The notes below the pieces were generated by a model, which saw only the letters and a list, made by a program, of their open reading frames with translations, made no database searches and was not told where the DNA came from. A program made the position numbers and the translations under genes. From an uncultured Methanolobus sp. (lineage in GTDB: Archaea; Halobacteriota; Methanosarcinia; Methanosarcinales; Methanosarcinaceae), in assembly GCF_963667555.1 (NCBI RefSeq), contig NZ_OY763421.1, forward strand, positions 3,229,618 through 3,293,617: a DNA stretch of 64,000 nt, in the 5' to 3' direction. Positions within the stretch are counted from its first letter, which is position 1. Every line of letters begins with the position of its first letter. Shown here in pieces: positions 18,869 to 28,023 of this stretch.

Positions 18869-20602
18869 GTGCTTATCAATATTGGAACGTTGCGTTTACC
18901 TGCCAGATTAGTATTATTATTGCTAGTTCTGAGCATATTCTTTGTTCCCCTGGCAAATTGTGAGTTAAATGAGTCACATACCTACAGGATAGGTGTTCTT
19001 TCTGTTTATGGGGAAAAAGAGACTTCCATCAAAAGGTGGGCTCCTACTGCAGATTATCTTTCAAGATCCATTCCTAACGCCTCTTTTGAAGTTGTACCTT
19101 ACGATTATCACAGTTTTGTAACTGCTGTAAATAACGGCGAAGTTAATTTTTTCTATGGTAACCCACTGGTCTACGCGGAAATGGAACGTGACCTGAGTGC
19201 CAGCAGGATAGCTACTTTCCAGCGCTACTGGAACAACAGTTCCTATTTAGGCATGGGTGGAGTGATATTTACAACAGTGGATCGCACGGATATTAATTCC
19301 ATTGATGATCTTAATGACAAGACGCTCATGGCGGTCGATGAAAACTCTTTAGGTGGTTTTCTGGCTCCAATGGGTGAATTACATCGCAATGGTCTTGATT
19401 ACAGAAAAGATCTGAAAGAACTCCGGTTCGGTGGCACTCATGATGCTGTTGTTCTTTCAGTTCTAAGCGGTGAAGCAGATGCCGGTACTGTAAGGACGGG
19501 TACGCTGGAAAGGATGCAGTATGAAGGTAAGATCAATATCAGCGACATAAAGGTGCTCGGTCAGAAGGAATATGATGATTTTCCTCTTCTGGTGAGCACT
19601 GAACTTTATCCTGACTGGGCTTTTGCAACAGTGAGTTCAACACCGGATGATGTATCCAAAGAGGTCTGTATCGCGCTGCTCAGAATTCCATCTAACAGCA
19701 CAATGGCTATTGCTCTTAGTTCTTCCGGATGGCTGGTTCCGGCAGATTACAGTCCAGTGGATGATCTGATGAGGGAGCTAAGGTATGGGCATTATGTGGA
19801 TTATGGAAAGGTCACCCTGAAAGAAGCTTTACTGCAGCATTGGTATGTGCTTGTATTTGTCCTGATGTTCTTTATTGTCATGGAAATACATTCCCGTATG
19901 ATGGCTGAGAAAATAAAAAAGGAGCAGCTTGAGGAGTCTAATAAACTGAAGGATCTCTTCACCGATATTATGCGCCACGATCTGCTGAATCCTGCAAGTG
20001 TTATAAGGGGTTTCAGTGATACTCTTTACACAACAGAAGAGGATGAAGAGAGAAAGGAACATCTAAAATTCATCACTGATCAGACCGACCATATGATAAC
20101 GATGATCGGCTCGGCTGCAAAACTTGCAAAGCTGGAATCATCTGAGCAGATGGATTTCGAACCTCTTGATCTGGGTGTTGTACTCTGGAGAATTGTTGAC
20201 AGCTTTTCACCGGAGTTCGCAAGGAATAACATTACACTGGAGTATCATAATGGTCATGAATACCCGGTAAAAGCTAATTACGTCATAGAGGACGTGTTTG
20301 CAAACCTTATTTCCAATTCATTGAAATACAGTCCTCAGGGAACCACCATCACAGTTTCAGTTGAAGATAAGGACAGGTTCTGGAAAACAATGATCACTGA
20401 TGAGGGAGATGGCATACCTGACGATGTAAAACCTTTTGTTTTTGACAGGTTCAGAAGAGCTGACAAAAAAGGCATCAAGGGAAGTGGCCTTGGTCTTGCC
20501 ATCGTAAAAAGGATAGTCGATATTCACAAAGGCAGCGTGGGTATTGAGGATAATCCTGCCGGAAAAGGCTCTGTTTTCTGGGTCATGCTGGAAAAAGCAT
20601 GA
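18869..20602 (+). CDS. Histidine kinase with PhnD-like periplasmic sensor domain (copy 1)
   Basis: A 577-aa membrane kinase. It starts at GTG 18869 behind a strong GGGGGAGAG ribosome binding site. It has an N-terminal membrane helix or signal (about 8-28). An extracellular domain of the phosphate/phosphonate-binding PhnD type follows (about 35-300), with YRIGVLSVYG, a GNPLVYAEM-like strand and a GTVRTG motif. A second membrane helix sits at about 327-345, then HisKA with FTDIMRHDLLNP (His about 370) and an HATPase with DEGDGIPD and GSGLGLAIVKR. No receiver is fused. The family suggests direct sensing of an oxyanion or small ligand. It is followed after 145-160 bases by a close paralogue, copy 2. 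Confidence 0.9.
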   Translation: MLINIGTLRLPARLVLLLLVLSIFFVPLANCELNESHTYRIGVLSVYGEKETSIKRWAPTADYLSRSIPNASFEVVPYDYHSFVTAVNNGEVNFFYGNPLVYAEMERDLSASRIATFQRYWNNSSYLGMGGVIFTTVDRTDINSIDDLNDKTLMAVDENSLGGFLAPMGELHRNGLDYRKDLKELRFGGTHDAVVLSVLSGEADAGTVRTGTLERMQYEGKINISDIKVLGQKEYDDFPLLVSTELYPDWAFATVSSTPDDVSKEVCIALLRIPSNSTMAIALSSSGWLVPADYSPVDDLMRELRYGHYVDYGKVTLKEALLQHWYVLVFVLMFFIVMEIHSRMMAEKIKKEQLEESNKLKDLFTDIMRHDLLNPASVIRGFSDTLYTTEEDEERKEHLKFITDQTDHMITMIGSAAKLAKLESSEQMDFEPLDLGVVLWRIVDSFSPEFARNNITLEYHNGHEYPVKANYVIEDVFANLISNSLKYSPQGTTITVSVEDKDRFWKTMITDEGDGIPDDVKPFVFDRFRRADKKGIKGSGLGLAIVKRIVDIHKGSVGIEDNPAGKGSVFWVMLEKA

Positions 20603-20761
20603 AAGGCAGCTTCAGTTTTGCACACAATTTATTGACTTATTTTTAAAGTTCTTCTTTGTTGTAGGATCATTGTATGATTTGCGCATAATATTCAAGAACT
20701 TATAAATATAGTTAGCAAAATAGAATCTGTTGCATAGTTATAGAGTTTGGATGTTTGTAAA

Positions 20762-22480
20762 ATGAAAAAACTCTCTATGTTCCTCGGATTGACTTTGATC
20801 TTACTCATATGTAGCGTGCTCTTTATTCCTCCGGCAAGCTGTGGGTCAAATCAATCTGATATCTACAGGATCGGCGTTCTTTCGATCTTTGGAGACAAAG
20901 ATGATCTAAAAGCAACGTGGATCCCCGTGGTGGATTATCTGGAAGACTCCATTCCAGGTTCCAGTTTTGAAATAGTTCCTCTTGAATACGATGAATTCTC
21001 ACAATTACTAGAGTCCAAACATATTGATTTCTTTTATTGCAATCCGACACTCTATGTGGAAATGGCACGTATCTATGGAGCCGGCAGGATAGCAACTATA
21101 CAGCCGGTCTGGAACAACTCATCATATGCCGGTATGGGCGGTGTTATTTTCACAAGGGCTGACCGGGATGATATCAATTCCTTAAAGGACCTGAAAGGCC
21201 GCTCTTTTGTGGCTGTCAGCGATAAGTCACTGGGCGGATATCTGGCAGCAAGCGGAGAATTTGATCATGTGGATATCAATGGTGATGATTTCAGCGAAAT
21301 AACATTTGCTAATTCCCAGAAGGATGTTGTCCTTTCTGTTATCGATGGATATATCGATGCCGGGACGGTCAGGACAGGTGTTCTGGAATCGATGATCGCA
21401 GAAGGTGTCATTGATAAAGGTGATGTTAAGGTTCTGAACAGGAAAGAGTATGATGATTATCCTTTCATGTCCAGCACCGAACTTTATCCTGAATGGGTTT
21501 TCGCAAGGACTGCATCAACGCCCGATGAAATATCAAAACTTATCACCATTGCTCTTATGAGTATGCCTGCAGACAGTGAAGCTGCAATTTCCATTGGTGC
21601 AAGCGGCTGGACAGTTCCGGCGGATTACAGTCCGGTGGACAGGCTGATGCGTGACCTGGGATATGGGATGTATGCTGATTACGGAAAAATAACCCTGAAA
21701 GAAGCTGTTCTACAACACTGGTACTTTTTAGGATTCATAATTATGCTTTGTGTTCTGTTTTTAGTTCACTCACACTGGATGAATGACCGGAAAGAAAAAT
21801 CACAGCTAGAAGCCTCAAACAGACTCAAAGACCTGTTCACTGATATTATGAGGCATGACCTGATGAACCCTGTAAATGTGATAAGTGGTTTCAGTGATGT
21901 GCTTTATGCAGAAGAGACAGACCTTGAAAAAAAGGAATCCTTAAAATTGATATGTGGTCAGACAAAGCATCTGACCGCAATGATAAATTCCGCTGCAAAA
22001 CTTGCAAAACTTGAATCTCCTGAGGATATGGAATTTAAAGTGCAGGATATTGGTTTAAATCTTCACGCGGTTGTTGATAGTTTTTCCCCGGAATTCTCAA
22101 AGAAAGGGATCAATCTCATCTATGAAAATGGAACTGAGTACTATTCCAGGGTCAATAATGTGATCGAAGATGTTTTTTCCAATCTCATCTCAAATTCTCT
22201 GAAGTATAGTCCCGATGGTAGTACTATTACTATTTCTGTTCAGGACAAAGACAAATTCTGGAAAATAATGGTCGCTGATGAGGGAGATGGCATACCTGAT
22301 GCATTAAAACCATTAATTTTTGACCGGTTCCAGCGTGCTGACAAGAAGGGTGTAAAAGGAACCGGTCTTGGACTTGCTATTGTAAAAAGAATAGTGGACA
22401 TTCACAAAGGTACGGTAGGTGTAGAGGACAATCCGAAAGGAAAAGGTTCTGTTTTCTGGGTCATGCTGGAAAAAGCATGA
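20762..22480 (+). CDS. Histidine kinase with PhnD-like periplasmic sensor domain (copy 2)
   Basis: A 572-aa tandem paralogue of the preceding kinase with the same architecture. Membrane helix, PhnD-like binding domain (YRIGVLSIFG; CNPTLYVEM; AGTVRTGVLE), second helix (about 317-335), HisKA FTDIMRHDLMNP (His about 365), and HATPase DEGDGIPD/GTGLGLAIVKR. I chose the ATG at 20762, eight bases after GGATG; a TTG five codons upstream is possible but has no ribosome binding site. The two copies match through the whole length and end with the same VFWVMLEKA. The binding domains are the more divergent part, suggesting different ligands or tuning. Its own TATA-like stretch lies near 20700. Confidence 0.9.
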   Translation: MKKLSMFLGLTLILLICSVLFIPPASCGSNQSDIYRIGVLSIFGDKDDLKATWIPVVDYLEDSIPGSSFEIVPLEYDEFSQLLESKHIDFFYCNPTLYVEMARIYGAGRIATIQPVWNNSSYAGMGGVIFTRADRDDINSLKDLKGRSFVAVSDKSLGGYLAASGEFDHVDINGDDFSEITFANSQKDVVLSVIDGYIDAGTVRTGVLESMIAEGVIDKGDVKVLNRKEYDDYPFMSSTELYPEWVFARTASTPDEISKLITIALMSMPADSEAAISIGASGWTVPADYSPVDRLMRDLGYGMYADYGKITLKEAVLQHWYFLGFIIMLCVLFLVHSHWMNDRKEKSQLEASNRLKDLFTDIMRHDLMNPVNVISGFSDVLYAEETDLEKKESLKLICGQTKHLTAMINSAAKLAKLESPEDMEFKVQDIGLNLHAVVDSFSPEFSKKGINLIYENGTEYYSRVNNVIEDVFSNLISNSLKYSPDGSTITISVQDKDKFWKIMVADEGDGIPDALKPLIFDRFQRADKKGVKGTGLGLAIVKRIVDIHKGTVGVEDNPKGKGSVFWVMLEKA

Positions 22481-22525
22481 AGCGTAACATATGTTCCTTC
22501 ATTTCCTCTAATTCCCAGTCTTGTA

Positions 22526-23518
22526 TCAAGCTATTTTGCGCATAACAATTGAACCGTCGCGCATGTGAACTTCAACATACTTTGCTTTTTCTTTGTCCGG
22601 CTCATACTTGTTGTAGAGCATAGATTCAACCCTTCCGGCATCCATGTATTCTCTCATGAGCTTGCTGTCATCTCCTTTCATCCTGGATCTTGCAGCAGGC
22701 GGACTGGTCTTCGCCTTGTTCTTACTGAATATTGAACCGCCCTGCATTCCGGCTCCGATGAAACCTTTAGCGTTCTGGAATATCAGCTTTCCATCTTTCA
22801 TGTATGCTCCGGCAAACTCTCCAACTTCGCCGTGTACTACAACAGTTCCGCCATCAAGGTGGGAGCCAGTATTCATTCCGGCATTTCCATTCACAACGAC
22901 CGTAGCTTTTCTGGCAAGCAGCCCGGTTCCGTTGTAAGCATCACCTTCAATGACGACCTTTGCATCACAGGGACATCTTGCAGCCACAGTTCCTCTGGGA
23001 ACTTTATCTTTAAGGATCAACGTCTTTTCAGTTTCGTTGAACTCATTATCAATGAGCTTATCATTGTCGCTGCCGTTACACAAAATATCTGTAATTGAAC
23101 GGAATTTCCTATATTCAGGAACGTCGCTTACAAGTTCCACAATATTTCCAAGCGGATATTCAATGTCACCTTTGACATACAGTGTCCCGGCAACCATTCC
23201 CATTCCTGCTTCCGGTCCTACATTTCCATCAACAAATATCCTGCCTGCTTTTTCGATTTCCCCGCTTCCGCCAAGGTGCTTTATGTCAGCCCCAAGGCTG
23301 TAGGCGAAATTCTTCCCGGCATTTCCGGTGATCCGCACATCTCCGCCTGTCTTAAGTTCATTTACAATATCCCTGTAAGTGAATGTGGTTCCACTCTGCC
23401 CTGGAATAAGGGAGTCAGGATTCAGGCTGTTATTGTGCCAGTAAAAATTGAAAGTGTAGTCGCAGATATTATCTGCAGTTCCTTCAAGGACAAGTTCCTT
23501 TACCATGGTCTCATCCAT
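22526..23518 (-). CDS. GXGXG-motif protein (FwdC/GltB3-like)
   Basis: A 330-aa protein built on a right-handed beta-helix of the GXGXG type shared by formylmethanofuran dehydrogenase subunit C and the alpha-domain of glutamate synthase. Repeated motifs: [85 protein letters not shown]. The N-terminal region (about 1-60) resembles archaeal GltB3-like proteins. It overlaps the preceding ferredoxin gene by 8 bases, so the two are translationally coupled and probably form a complex. It is not the genuine FwdC, since no fwd genes are nearby. The substrate is unknown. Confidence 0.8.
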   Translation of the reverse strand: MDETMVKELVLEGTADNICDYTFNFYWHNNSLNPDSLIPGQSGTTFTYRDIVNELKTGGDVRITGNAGKNFAYSLGADIKHLGGSGEIEKAGRIFVDGNVGPEAGMGMVAGTLYVKGDIEYPLGNIVELVSDVPEYRKFRSITDILCNGSDNDKLIDNEFNETEKTLILKDKVPRGTVAARCPCDAKVVIEGDAYNGTGLLARKATVVVNGNAGMNTGSHLDGGTVVVHGEVGEFAGAYMKDGKLIFQNAKGFIGAGMQGGSIFSKNKAKTSPPAARSRMKGDDSKLMREYMDAGRVESMLYNKYEPDKEKAKYVEVHMRDGSIVMRKIA

Positions 23519-23879
23519 GGATAAGCTTTGGAAGGCATCTTGTGCAGACCCAGAGGCTTTCCATGTTATGCCTGACGGGCATCAGATAGTTACCCTGTTC
23601 ACCGCAGCCGCAACTGAAACACTTGATGGAGACATCTGTGGTCTTTGGTTGTGATTCGGCTTTTCTCAGGTCAAAAGGAATGGCTTCTCTCTCTTCAATG
23701 GTGATGGCACCTTCAGGACAGACTCCGATGCAGAATCCCATTCCATCGCAGAGCTCTTCGGCAACGACCTTTGCCTTGCCGTTTATTATCTGTATAGCGC
23801 CTTCGGCACATGGTGATACACATTTTCCACAGCCGGTACACTTTTCTTCATCGATCTTAACTATCAGTCTTTTTCCCAT
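23511..23879 (-). CDS. 2[4Fe-4S] ferredoxin with extra C-terminal Cys motif
   Basis: A 122-aa protein. Two 4Fe-4S motifs, [11 protein letters not shown] (about 14-24) and a second cluster with [11 protein letters not shown] (about 44-54), form a bacterial-type ferredoxin domain. A C-terminal part (about 85-122) adds CFSCGCG and VCTRC, perhaps a zinc ribbon or a third metal site. Its stop overlaps the start of the GXGXG gene, so it likely transfers electrons to that protein. The CGGC-type protein lies 30 bases upstream in the same direction. Similar ferredoxin/GXGXG pairs occur in methanogens; the physiological reaction is not established from sequence. Confidence 0.85.
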   Translation of the reverse strand: MGKRLIVKIDEEKCTGCGKCVSPCAEGAIQIINGKAKVVAEELCDGMGFCIGVCPEGAITIEEREAIPFDLRKAESQPKTTDVSIKCFSCGCGEQGNYLMPVRHNMESLWVCTRCLPKLIHG

Positions 23880-23909
23880 GTTTCTCTCTCCTGATACTCT
23901 CTTTTCATT

Positions 23910-24254
23910 CTAATGATGTGTTCCTTCAACAAGCTTGATTCCTGCATCCTGCACTGTCTTTTTGATCTCGTCGATGTGCGGGCATTTAGGATAATTTTCC
24001 ATCTGCATACATGAACTCAGGTGTATCACGTCAACACCCCGTTTCTTTAATGATTTGAGCAGGCGGTAAATTCTTCTGCCGGAACATCCGCCGCAGGTGA
24101 AGAATGCAACCATCTCTGCGTTCTCATCGTACTGCTGAAAGTGCATGCTCTTTTTATTGAATGCCATGAAGCATCCAACACCCGGACATGCTTCCGAAAC
24201 TATGTCGCATCTTATTACTGCGATCCTTGTTGGAGGTTTAACATCTTCGATAAT
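23910..24254 (-). CDS. CGGC-domain protein; start codon probably ATT
   Basis: A 114-aa protein if begun at 24254. The conserved CGGC family features are IAVIRCD (about 11-17), CPGVGCF (about 23-29), FTCGGCSGR near the middle and a late CxMxxYPxCP segment, giving four or more putative metal-binding cysteine groups. The first ATG is at 24167 and would remove the conserved IAVIRC and CPGVGC motifs. The frame is open and conserved upstream to about 24254, where no ATG, GTG or TTG occurs. GGAG at 24260-24263 sits five bases before ATT (eight before ATC). I therefore infer a near-cognate start; a 5' frameshift is the alternative. It lies 30 bases upstream of the ferredoxin gene in one operon. Confidence 0.7.
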   Translation of the reverse strand: MIEDVKPPTRIAVIRCDIVSEACPGVGCFMAFNKKSMHFQQYDENAEMVAFFTCGGCSGRRIYRLLKSLKKRGVDVIHLSSCMQMENYPKCPHIDEIKKTVQDAGIKLVEGTHH

Positions 24255-24375
24255 ACCAGCTCCGTTTTTTAAGATCCAATATCTAATATTCGATATGTAG
24301 AATTTAATATTTAATATTAAAGAATAAAAATAAGAAAAACAGGGGAAATCCCCTGAAGAAAATTACTCAATTAAT

Positions 24376-25035
24376 TTAAAGACCGATCTCTTCCTTGAAC
24401 TTGTCAAGGCCGATCTCATCGATTACTCTTCCGAGGCGGTGCTTTGAACCGTGTGCTTTTGTGAATGTTACGATCTTGTCAACAAGAGCCATAACTTCTT
24501 CTTCGCTGAGCTCATCTGCAATTACGTCTGCAAGCCTTGGTTTGAGTGCTGCGTTACCGCCTACCATGACAGTGTATCCCTTTGGTGTTCCCATGATACC
24601 GATGTCTTTGATAGCAGGTTCTGAACATGAGTTTGCACATCCGGAAACAGCCATCTTGAATTTGCATGGAAGTTCCATTCCGTGGTATTTTGCATCGAGC
24701 TTAAGTCCAAGACCGACAGCGTCCTGCTGTCCGCGCTTACAGAATGTTGTACCTGGACAGATCTTGATACTTCTGACACAAAGTCCAATGGCAGCTCCTG
24801 GTTTAATTCCAAGGTCATCCCATGCACCATCGATGTCATCTTCTTTGAGTCCTACAATACAAACTCTCTGGGATGATGTTACTTTAAGTGTTGCAGCTCC
24901 ATACTTTTCAGCTACATCAGCAATTTTACGAAGCTGTTCTGCAGATACTACACCACCTGGCAGGTGTGGTGCGATTGCGTATGTTTCCTGGTCTCTCTGC
25001 AGGATTGCTCCTTTCTCAAGTAGATCTTTTGCCAT
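24376..25035 (-). CDS. Small siroheme-type sulfite/nitrite reductase-like protein
   Basis: A 219-aa minimal sulfite-reductase-like protein. It starts at ATG 25035 (MAKDLLEKGA) behind GGAGTGACC; an upstream in-frame ATG at 25095 lacks a ribosome binding site. The siroheme/4Fe-4S ligands are all present: CPGTTFC (Cys spaced by five) and GCANSC (Cys spaced by three). The N-terminal half carries LPGGVVSAEQLRKIADVAEKYG and KVTSSQRVCIVG, typical of the family. It has no ferredoxin domain and matches the size of the small dissimilatory-type sulfite-reductase-like proteins of methanogens, whose substrate is uncertain. It is divergent from an HxlR-type regulator with which it shares a promoter region. 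Confidence 0.9.
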   Translation of the reverse strand: MAKDLLEKGAILQRDQETYAIAPHLPGGVVSAEQLRKIADVAEKYGAATLKVTSSQRVCIVGLKEDDIDGAWDDLGIKPGAAIGLCVRSIKICPGTTFCKRGQQDAVGLGLKLDAKYHGMELPCKFKMAVSGCANSCSEPAIKDIGIMGTPKGYTVMVGGNAALKPRLADVIADELSEEEVMALVDKIVTFTKAHGSKHRLGRVIDEIGLDKFKEEIGL

Positions 25036-25126
25036 ATTGGTCACTCCTTCTTCCAAAATTCTCTTCTGGATTAATGGTATATTACAGATACTCACTTATA
25101 TATTGGGTGGTTTCCTATAGGATACT
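25036..25126. promoter_or_regulatory. Divergent promoter, siroheme reductase / HxlR regulator
   Basis: The 91-base gap contains CTTATATATTGG at about 25096-25107, a TATA-like stretch readable in both directions. For the regulator it lies about 20-30 bases before the ATG at 25127, implying a nearly leaderless message. For the reductase it gives a leader of roughly 40 bases that includes GGAGTGACC. Confidence 0.5.
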
Positions 25127-25483
25127 ATGAAAGATTGCACAATCTACAAAACGGTCGATATAGTCGGCAAAAAATGGTCGTTATGCATCTTGCATGAGCT
25201 TTACAAAGGCGAAGATAAGTGTAAAAGGTTCAACGAGCTTAAAAGTAAGTTACAGGATGTGACTCCAAAGACCCTTTCCACAAGGCTGAAAGAACTGGAA
25301 GAGCATGGCCTTGTTGATAAGATAGTTGATGATACAGTGTTCCCGATCAAATCGGAATACAGTCTTACTGAAAGCGGTGAGGAGTTCCTGCATGTGTTGC
25401 AGAACATAAAGCAGTGGGGCCTTAAATGGCAATTCGAGAACCCTGATTGTGGCGGCACCAACTGTAAGACTTGTGACCTTTGA
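25127..25483 (+). CDS. HxlR-family winged-helix regulator
   Basis: A 118-aa MarR/HxlR-type DNA-binding protein. Hallmarks: an N-terminal Cys (MKDC), DIVGKKWSLCILHEL (about 10-25), RFNELKSKL and TPKTLSTRLKELEEHGLV (recognition helix about 45-65), then a beta-wing and YSLTESGEEF. The tail has CGGTNCKTC, three cysteines that could sense redox state or bind metal. Divergence from the siroheme reductase gene over 91 bases makes that gene the likely target, with autoregulation possible. The PspC-like gene follows 18 bases later. Confidence 0.9.
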   Translation: MKDCTIYKTVDIVGKKWSLCILHELYKGEDKCKRFNELKSKLQDVTPKTLSTRLKELEEHGLVDKIVDDTVFPIKSEYSLTESGEEFLHVLQNIKQWGLKWQFENPDCGGTNCKTCDL

Positions 25484-25501
25484 TCGCTTAAAGAGGAATC
25501 T

Positions 25502-25687
25502 ATGTATAAAGAATTAAGACGCTCCAGAGAAGACAGGATGCTTGCAGGCGTATGTAGCGGTATTGGTCTTTACACAGGAGTTGACCCGGTGCTTGTCAGG
25601 CTCATCTGGGCCGTAGGTACTTTTTTCAGCCTTGGCACTGGACTTCTTATATATCTCATTGCCTGGATAATCATTCCAGAGGAATAA
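25502..25687 (+). CDS. PspC-domain small membrane protein
   Basis: A 61-aa PspC domain protein. The N-terminal RSREDRMLAGVCSGIGLYTGVDPVLVRLIW is diagnostic, followed by a hydrophobic segment of about 25 residues. In bacteria PspC belongs to the phage-shock membrane-stress response; in archaea stand-alone copies are common and their role is unclear. GAGGAA lies just before the ATG. It follows the HxlR gene by 18 bases and may be cotranscribed. Confidence 0.9.
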   Translation: MYKELRRSREDRMLAGVCSGIGLYTGVDPVLVRLIWAVGTFFSLGTGLLIYLIAWIIIPEE

Positions 25688-25839
25688 TGCAGTTCATTTA
25701 AATTAGTGGCTTTGCTGCTCTCTCTTTTTTTAACATTCTCATATTATGCCACAAACAATAAATAATCGGCAGTAAGTGTATTACTTGTATTAAATTTAAG
25801 CGGGGTTATGCGTTCAGATCAACTCTTTCAGGTAATATT

Positions 25840-26460
25840 ATGTACACTCAGCGTACTATCAGGCTCACAGTAGTGATCTTAGTGATGTTTTCCCTTGCAT
25901 TATCAGGTTGTGTTGGATCAGATGATGTGAAGGAAGAAACCACAGATGTTCCAGGTGGCAAAGCTGAAGACATTCCAGATGACATGGTTGCCAGTTCGGA
26001 TGATGATACTATGAGTTCTCAAACACTAACAATTACAAGTTCAGCCTTTGGAAATACTGAAGCTATACCGATAAAATACACCTGTGGCGGCGAGGACATA
26101 AATCCGGATCTGGAAATATCCGGTGTTCCGTCAGAAGCCGTATCTCTTTTACTTATCATGGATGATCCTGATGCACCGATGGGTACTTTCACACACTGGG
26201 TGGTCTGGAACATTCCGGTTGACTCCCGGATAAGCGAGAACAGTGTTCCGGGTGTTGAAGGTAAGAACAGTGCAGGTCAGGTATCATATATCGGTCCGTG
26301 CCCCCCGCCTTCCGGAACCCATAGATATTTCTTCAAGTTATATGCACTTGATACAGAGATCTATCTGGAAAGTGGTTCTGACAGGTCTCTTGTGGAAAAT
26401 GCTATGAATGGACATGTACTGGCATATGGCGAACTTATGGGTACGTATAGCCGATCATAA
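25840..26460 (+). CDS. YbhB/YbcL (PEBP) family lipoprotein
   Basis: A 206-aa protein. The N-terminal signal ends in a lipobox, LALSGC (Cys about 24), predicting a lipid-anchored protein outside the membrane. An acidic Ser/Asp linker (about 25-60) follows. The phosphatidylethanolamine-binding-protein domain (about 62-203) has the conserved DPDAP, THWVVWNIP, GPCPPSG-like and HRYFFKLYAL motifs. Family members bind anionic small ligands; the biological role in archaea is unknown. The downstream glycerate kinase begins 21 bases after the stop, so cotranscription is likely although the link is obscure. Confidence 0.92.
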   Translation: MYTQRTIRLTVVILVMFSLALSGCVGSDDVKEETTDVPGGKAEDIPDDMVASSDDDTMSSQTLTITSSAFGNTEAIPIKYTCGGEDINPDLEISGVPSEAVSLLLIMDDPDAPMGTFTHWVVWNIPVDSRISENSVPGVEGKNSAGQVSYIGPCPPPSGTHRYFFKLYALDTEIYLESGSDRSLVENAMNGHVLAYGELMGTYSRS

Positions 26461-26481
26461 ACTGAAACAAAAATCATCCGG

Positions 26482-27816
26482 ATGAATAATATGAACGAGA
26501 AAATGAGGAACGATGCATATTCCATTATGTCAGAGGCAATTGCAGCGGTTGATCCGAAAGCATGTATTCACAGGTCAGTAGTGAAAAATGGTTGTGAGCT
26601 TGTCATAAGCGGTCGTTCCTATGACCTTTCGCGTTATGAGAATATCTACATCATTGCTTTTGGAAAAGCATCCATTTCCATGACAAAGGCAATGGAAGAG
26701 ATCCTGGGAGATTCTCTTACCAGTGGAATTGCAGTTACCAAATATGGATTTGGAGGGCCTGTGTCAAGGGTGCAGGTATATGAAGCAGGACACCCCATGC
26801 CGGATGACAACAGCATTATAGCCGGGAAAAAGGTTCATAGTTTCCTGGAGACCACAGGTGTAAATGACCTTATCCTTTTCCTGATATCCGGTGGCGGCTC
26901 TGCTTTGCTTACCTATCCACGCAAGGGTGTTACTTTAACTGATGTTGCAAAACTTACCGACAGTCTGATACGTGCCGGTGCGACTATTGATGAACTTAAT
27001 ACGGTAAGAAAACACCTGTGTTCGATCAAAGGCGGAGGCCTTGCGAAAATGGCTTTCCCGTCGGAATCTATCAGTCTGATCCTCTCTGATGTGGTTGGCG
27101 ATCCACTGGATGTTATCGCTTCAGGTCCGACAGTTCCTGATACTTCTTCTTTCGGGGAGTTCCATGAGATCATCGAACGATATAATATTATCCTGTCCCC
27201 TGCGGTTGCCGGGTTACTGGAGGATGGCCTTGAGGGAGTTATAGAAGAAACTCCTAAATCCGATGCTTCCGTTTTTGAAAAGACCAGTCATCATCTTGTG
27301 GGGAACAATTCCCTTGCACTCTTGGAAGCTGAGAAAAAGGCTTCTGAATTGGGTTATAATTCTATGGTGCTTACATCATCCATTGTGGGTGAGGCTAAGG
27401 AGGTTGCCAAGGTCTTTGCAGCGATCGCCAGAGAAGAAAGACGCAGGGGAACACCGCTTCCATTACCGGCCTGCATACTTTCCGGCGGTGAAACCACAGT
27501 TACGATGAAGGGCAAAGGCTTAGGTGGCAGGTGCCAGGAAATGGCACTGTCTTTTGCGATCGAAGTTGCCGAGCTCAATGATGTTCTTTTACTTGCGGCA
27601 GGAACAGACGGTAACGATGGTACCACGGACAGTGCAGGTGCTTTTGCTGATGGTGAAACCGTACAGCGGGGAAGGAACCTGCAGCTTGATGCCAGGATGT
27701 ATCTCTTCAACAATAATTCCCATGCTTTCTTTAAAGAAACAGGCGACCTGATAAAGACCGGCCCAACGGGAACAAATGTAATGGATATTTACATTATCCT
27801 TGTGGATCTGTTCTGA
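26482..27816 (+). CDS. Glycerate 2-kinase (MOFRL family)
   Basis: A 444-aa MOFRL-type kinase phosphorylating glycerate to 2-phosphoglycerate. Motifs: IIAFGKASISMTKAM (about 55), LFLISGGGSALLTYP (about 132-146), LNTVRKHLCSIKGGGLA (about 173-189), LSDVVGDPLDVIASGPTVPD (about 200-219) and, in the C-terminal MOFRL domain, LSGGETTV, GKGLGGRCQEMAL and AAGTDGNDGTTDSAGAF. All conserved Lys, Asp and Gly segments are intact. The product enters lower glycolysis, upstream of the pyruvate kinase step. The ATG is at 26482; a second ATG at 26491 is equally possible. Confidence 0.93.
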   Translation: MNNMNEKMRNDAYSIMSEAIAAVDPKACIHRSVVKNGCELVISGRSYDLSRYENIYIIAFGKASISMTKAMEEILGDSLTSGIAVTKYGFGGPVSRVQVYEAGHPMPDDNSIIAGKKVHSFLETTGVNDLILFLISGGGSALLTYPRKGVTLTDVAKLTDSLIRAGATIDELNTVRKHLCSIKGGGLAKMAFPSESISLILSDVVGDPLDVIASGPTVPDTSSFGEFHEIIERYNIILSPAVAGLLEDGLEGVIEETPKSDASVFEKTSHHLVGNNSLALLEAEKKASELGYNSMVLTSSIVGEAKEVAKVFAAIAREERRRGTPLPLPACILSGGETTVTMKGKGLGGRCQEMALSFAIEVAELNDVLLLAAGTDGNDGTTDSAGAFADGETVQRGRNLQLDARMYLFNNNSHAFFKETGDLIKTGPTGTNVMDIYIILVDLF

Positions 27817-28023
27817 AGGCTGGAACGCTTTTTGATGTTAGTGACCACACTTTTCTTTTTTTCAAATCCACAAGAACAACCTGCTATCTAAGAACAAAGT
27901 AACCTTCCGCCGAAGGCGGGACATTCCGATGCTGCTGTATCGAATTGATCTACAAATAGGATTCCATGAACTATCGAATTTGTACCAGGAACCCTGCTAA
28001 CACAGCAAAAATAATCATCACAT

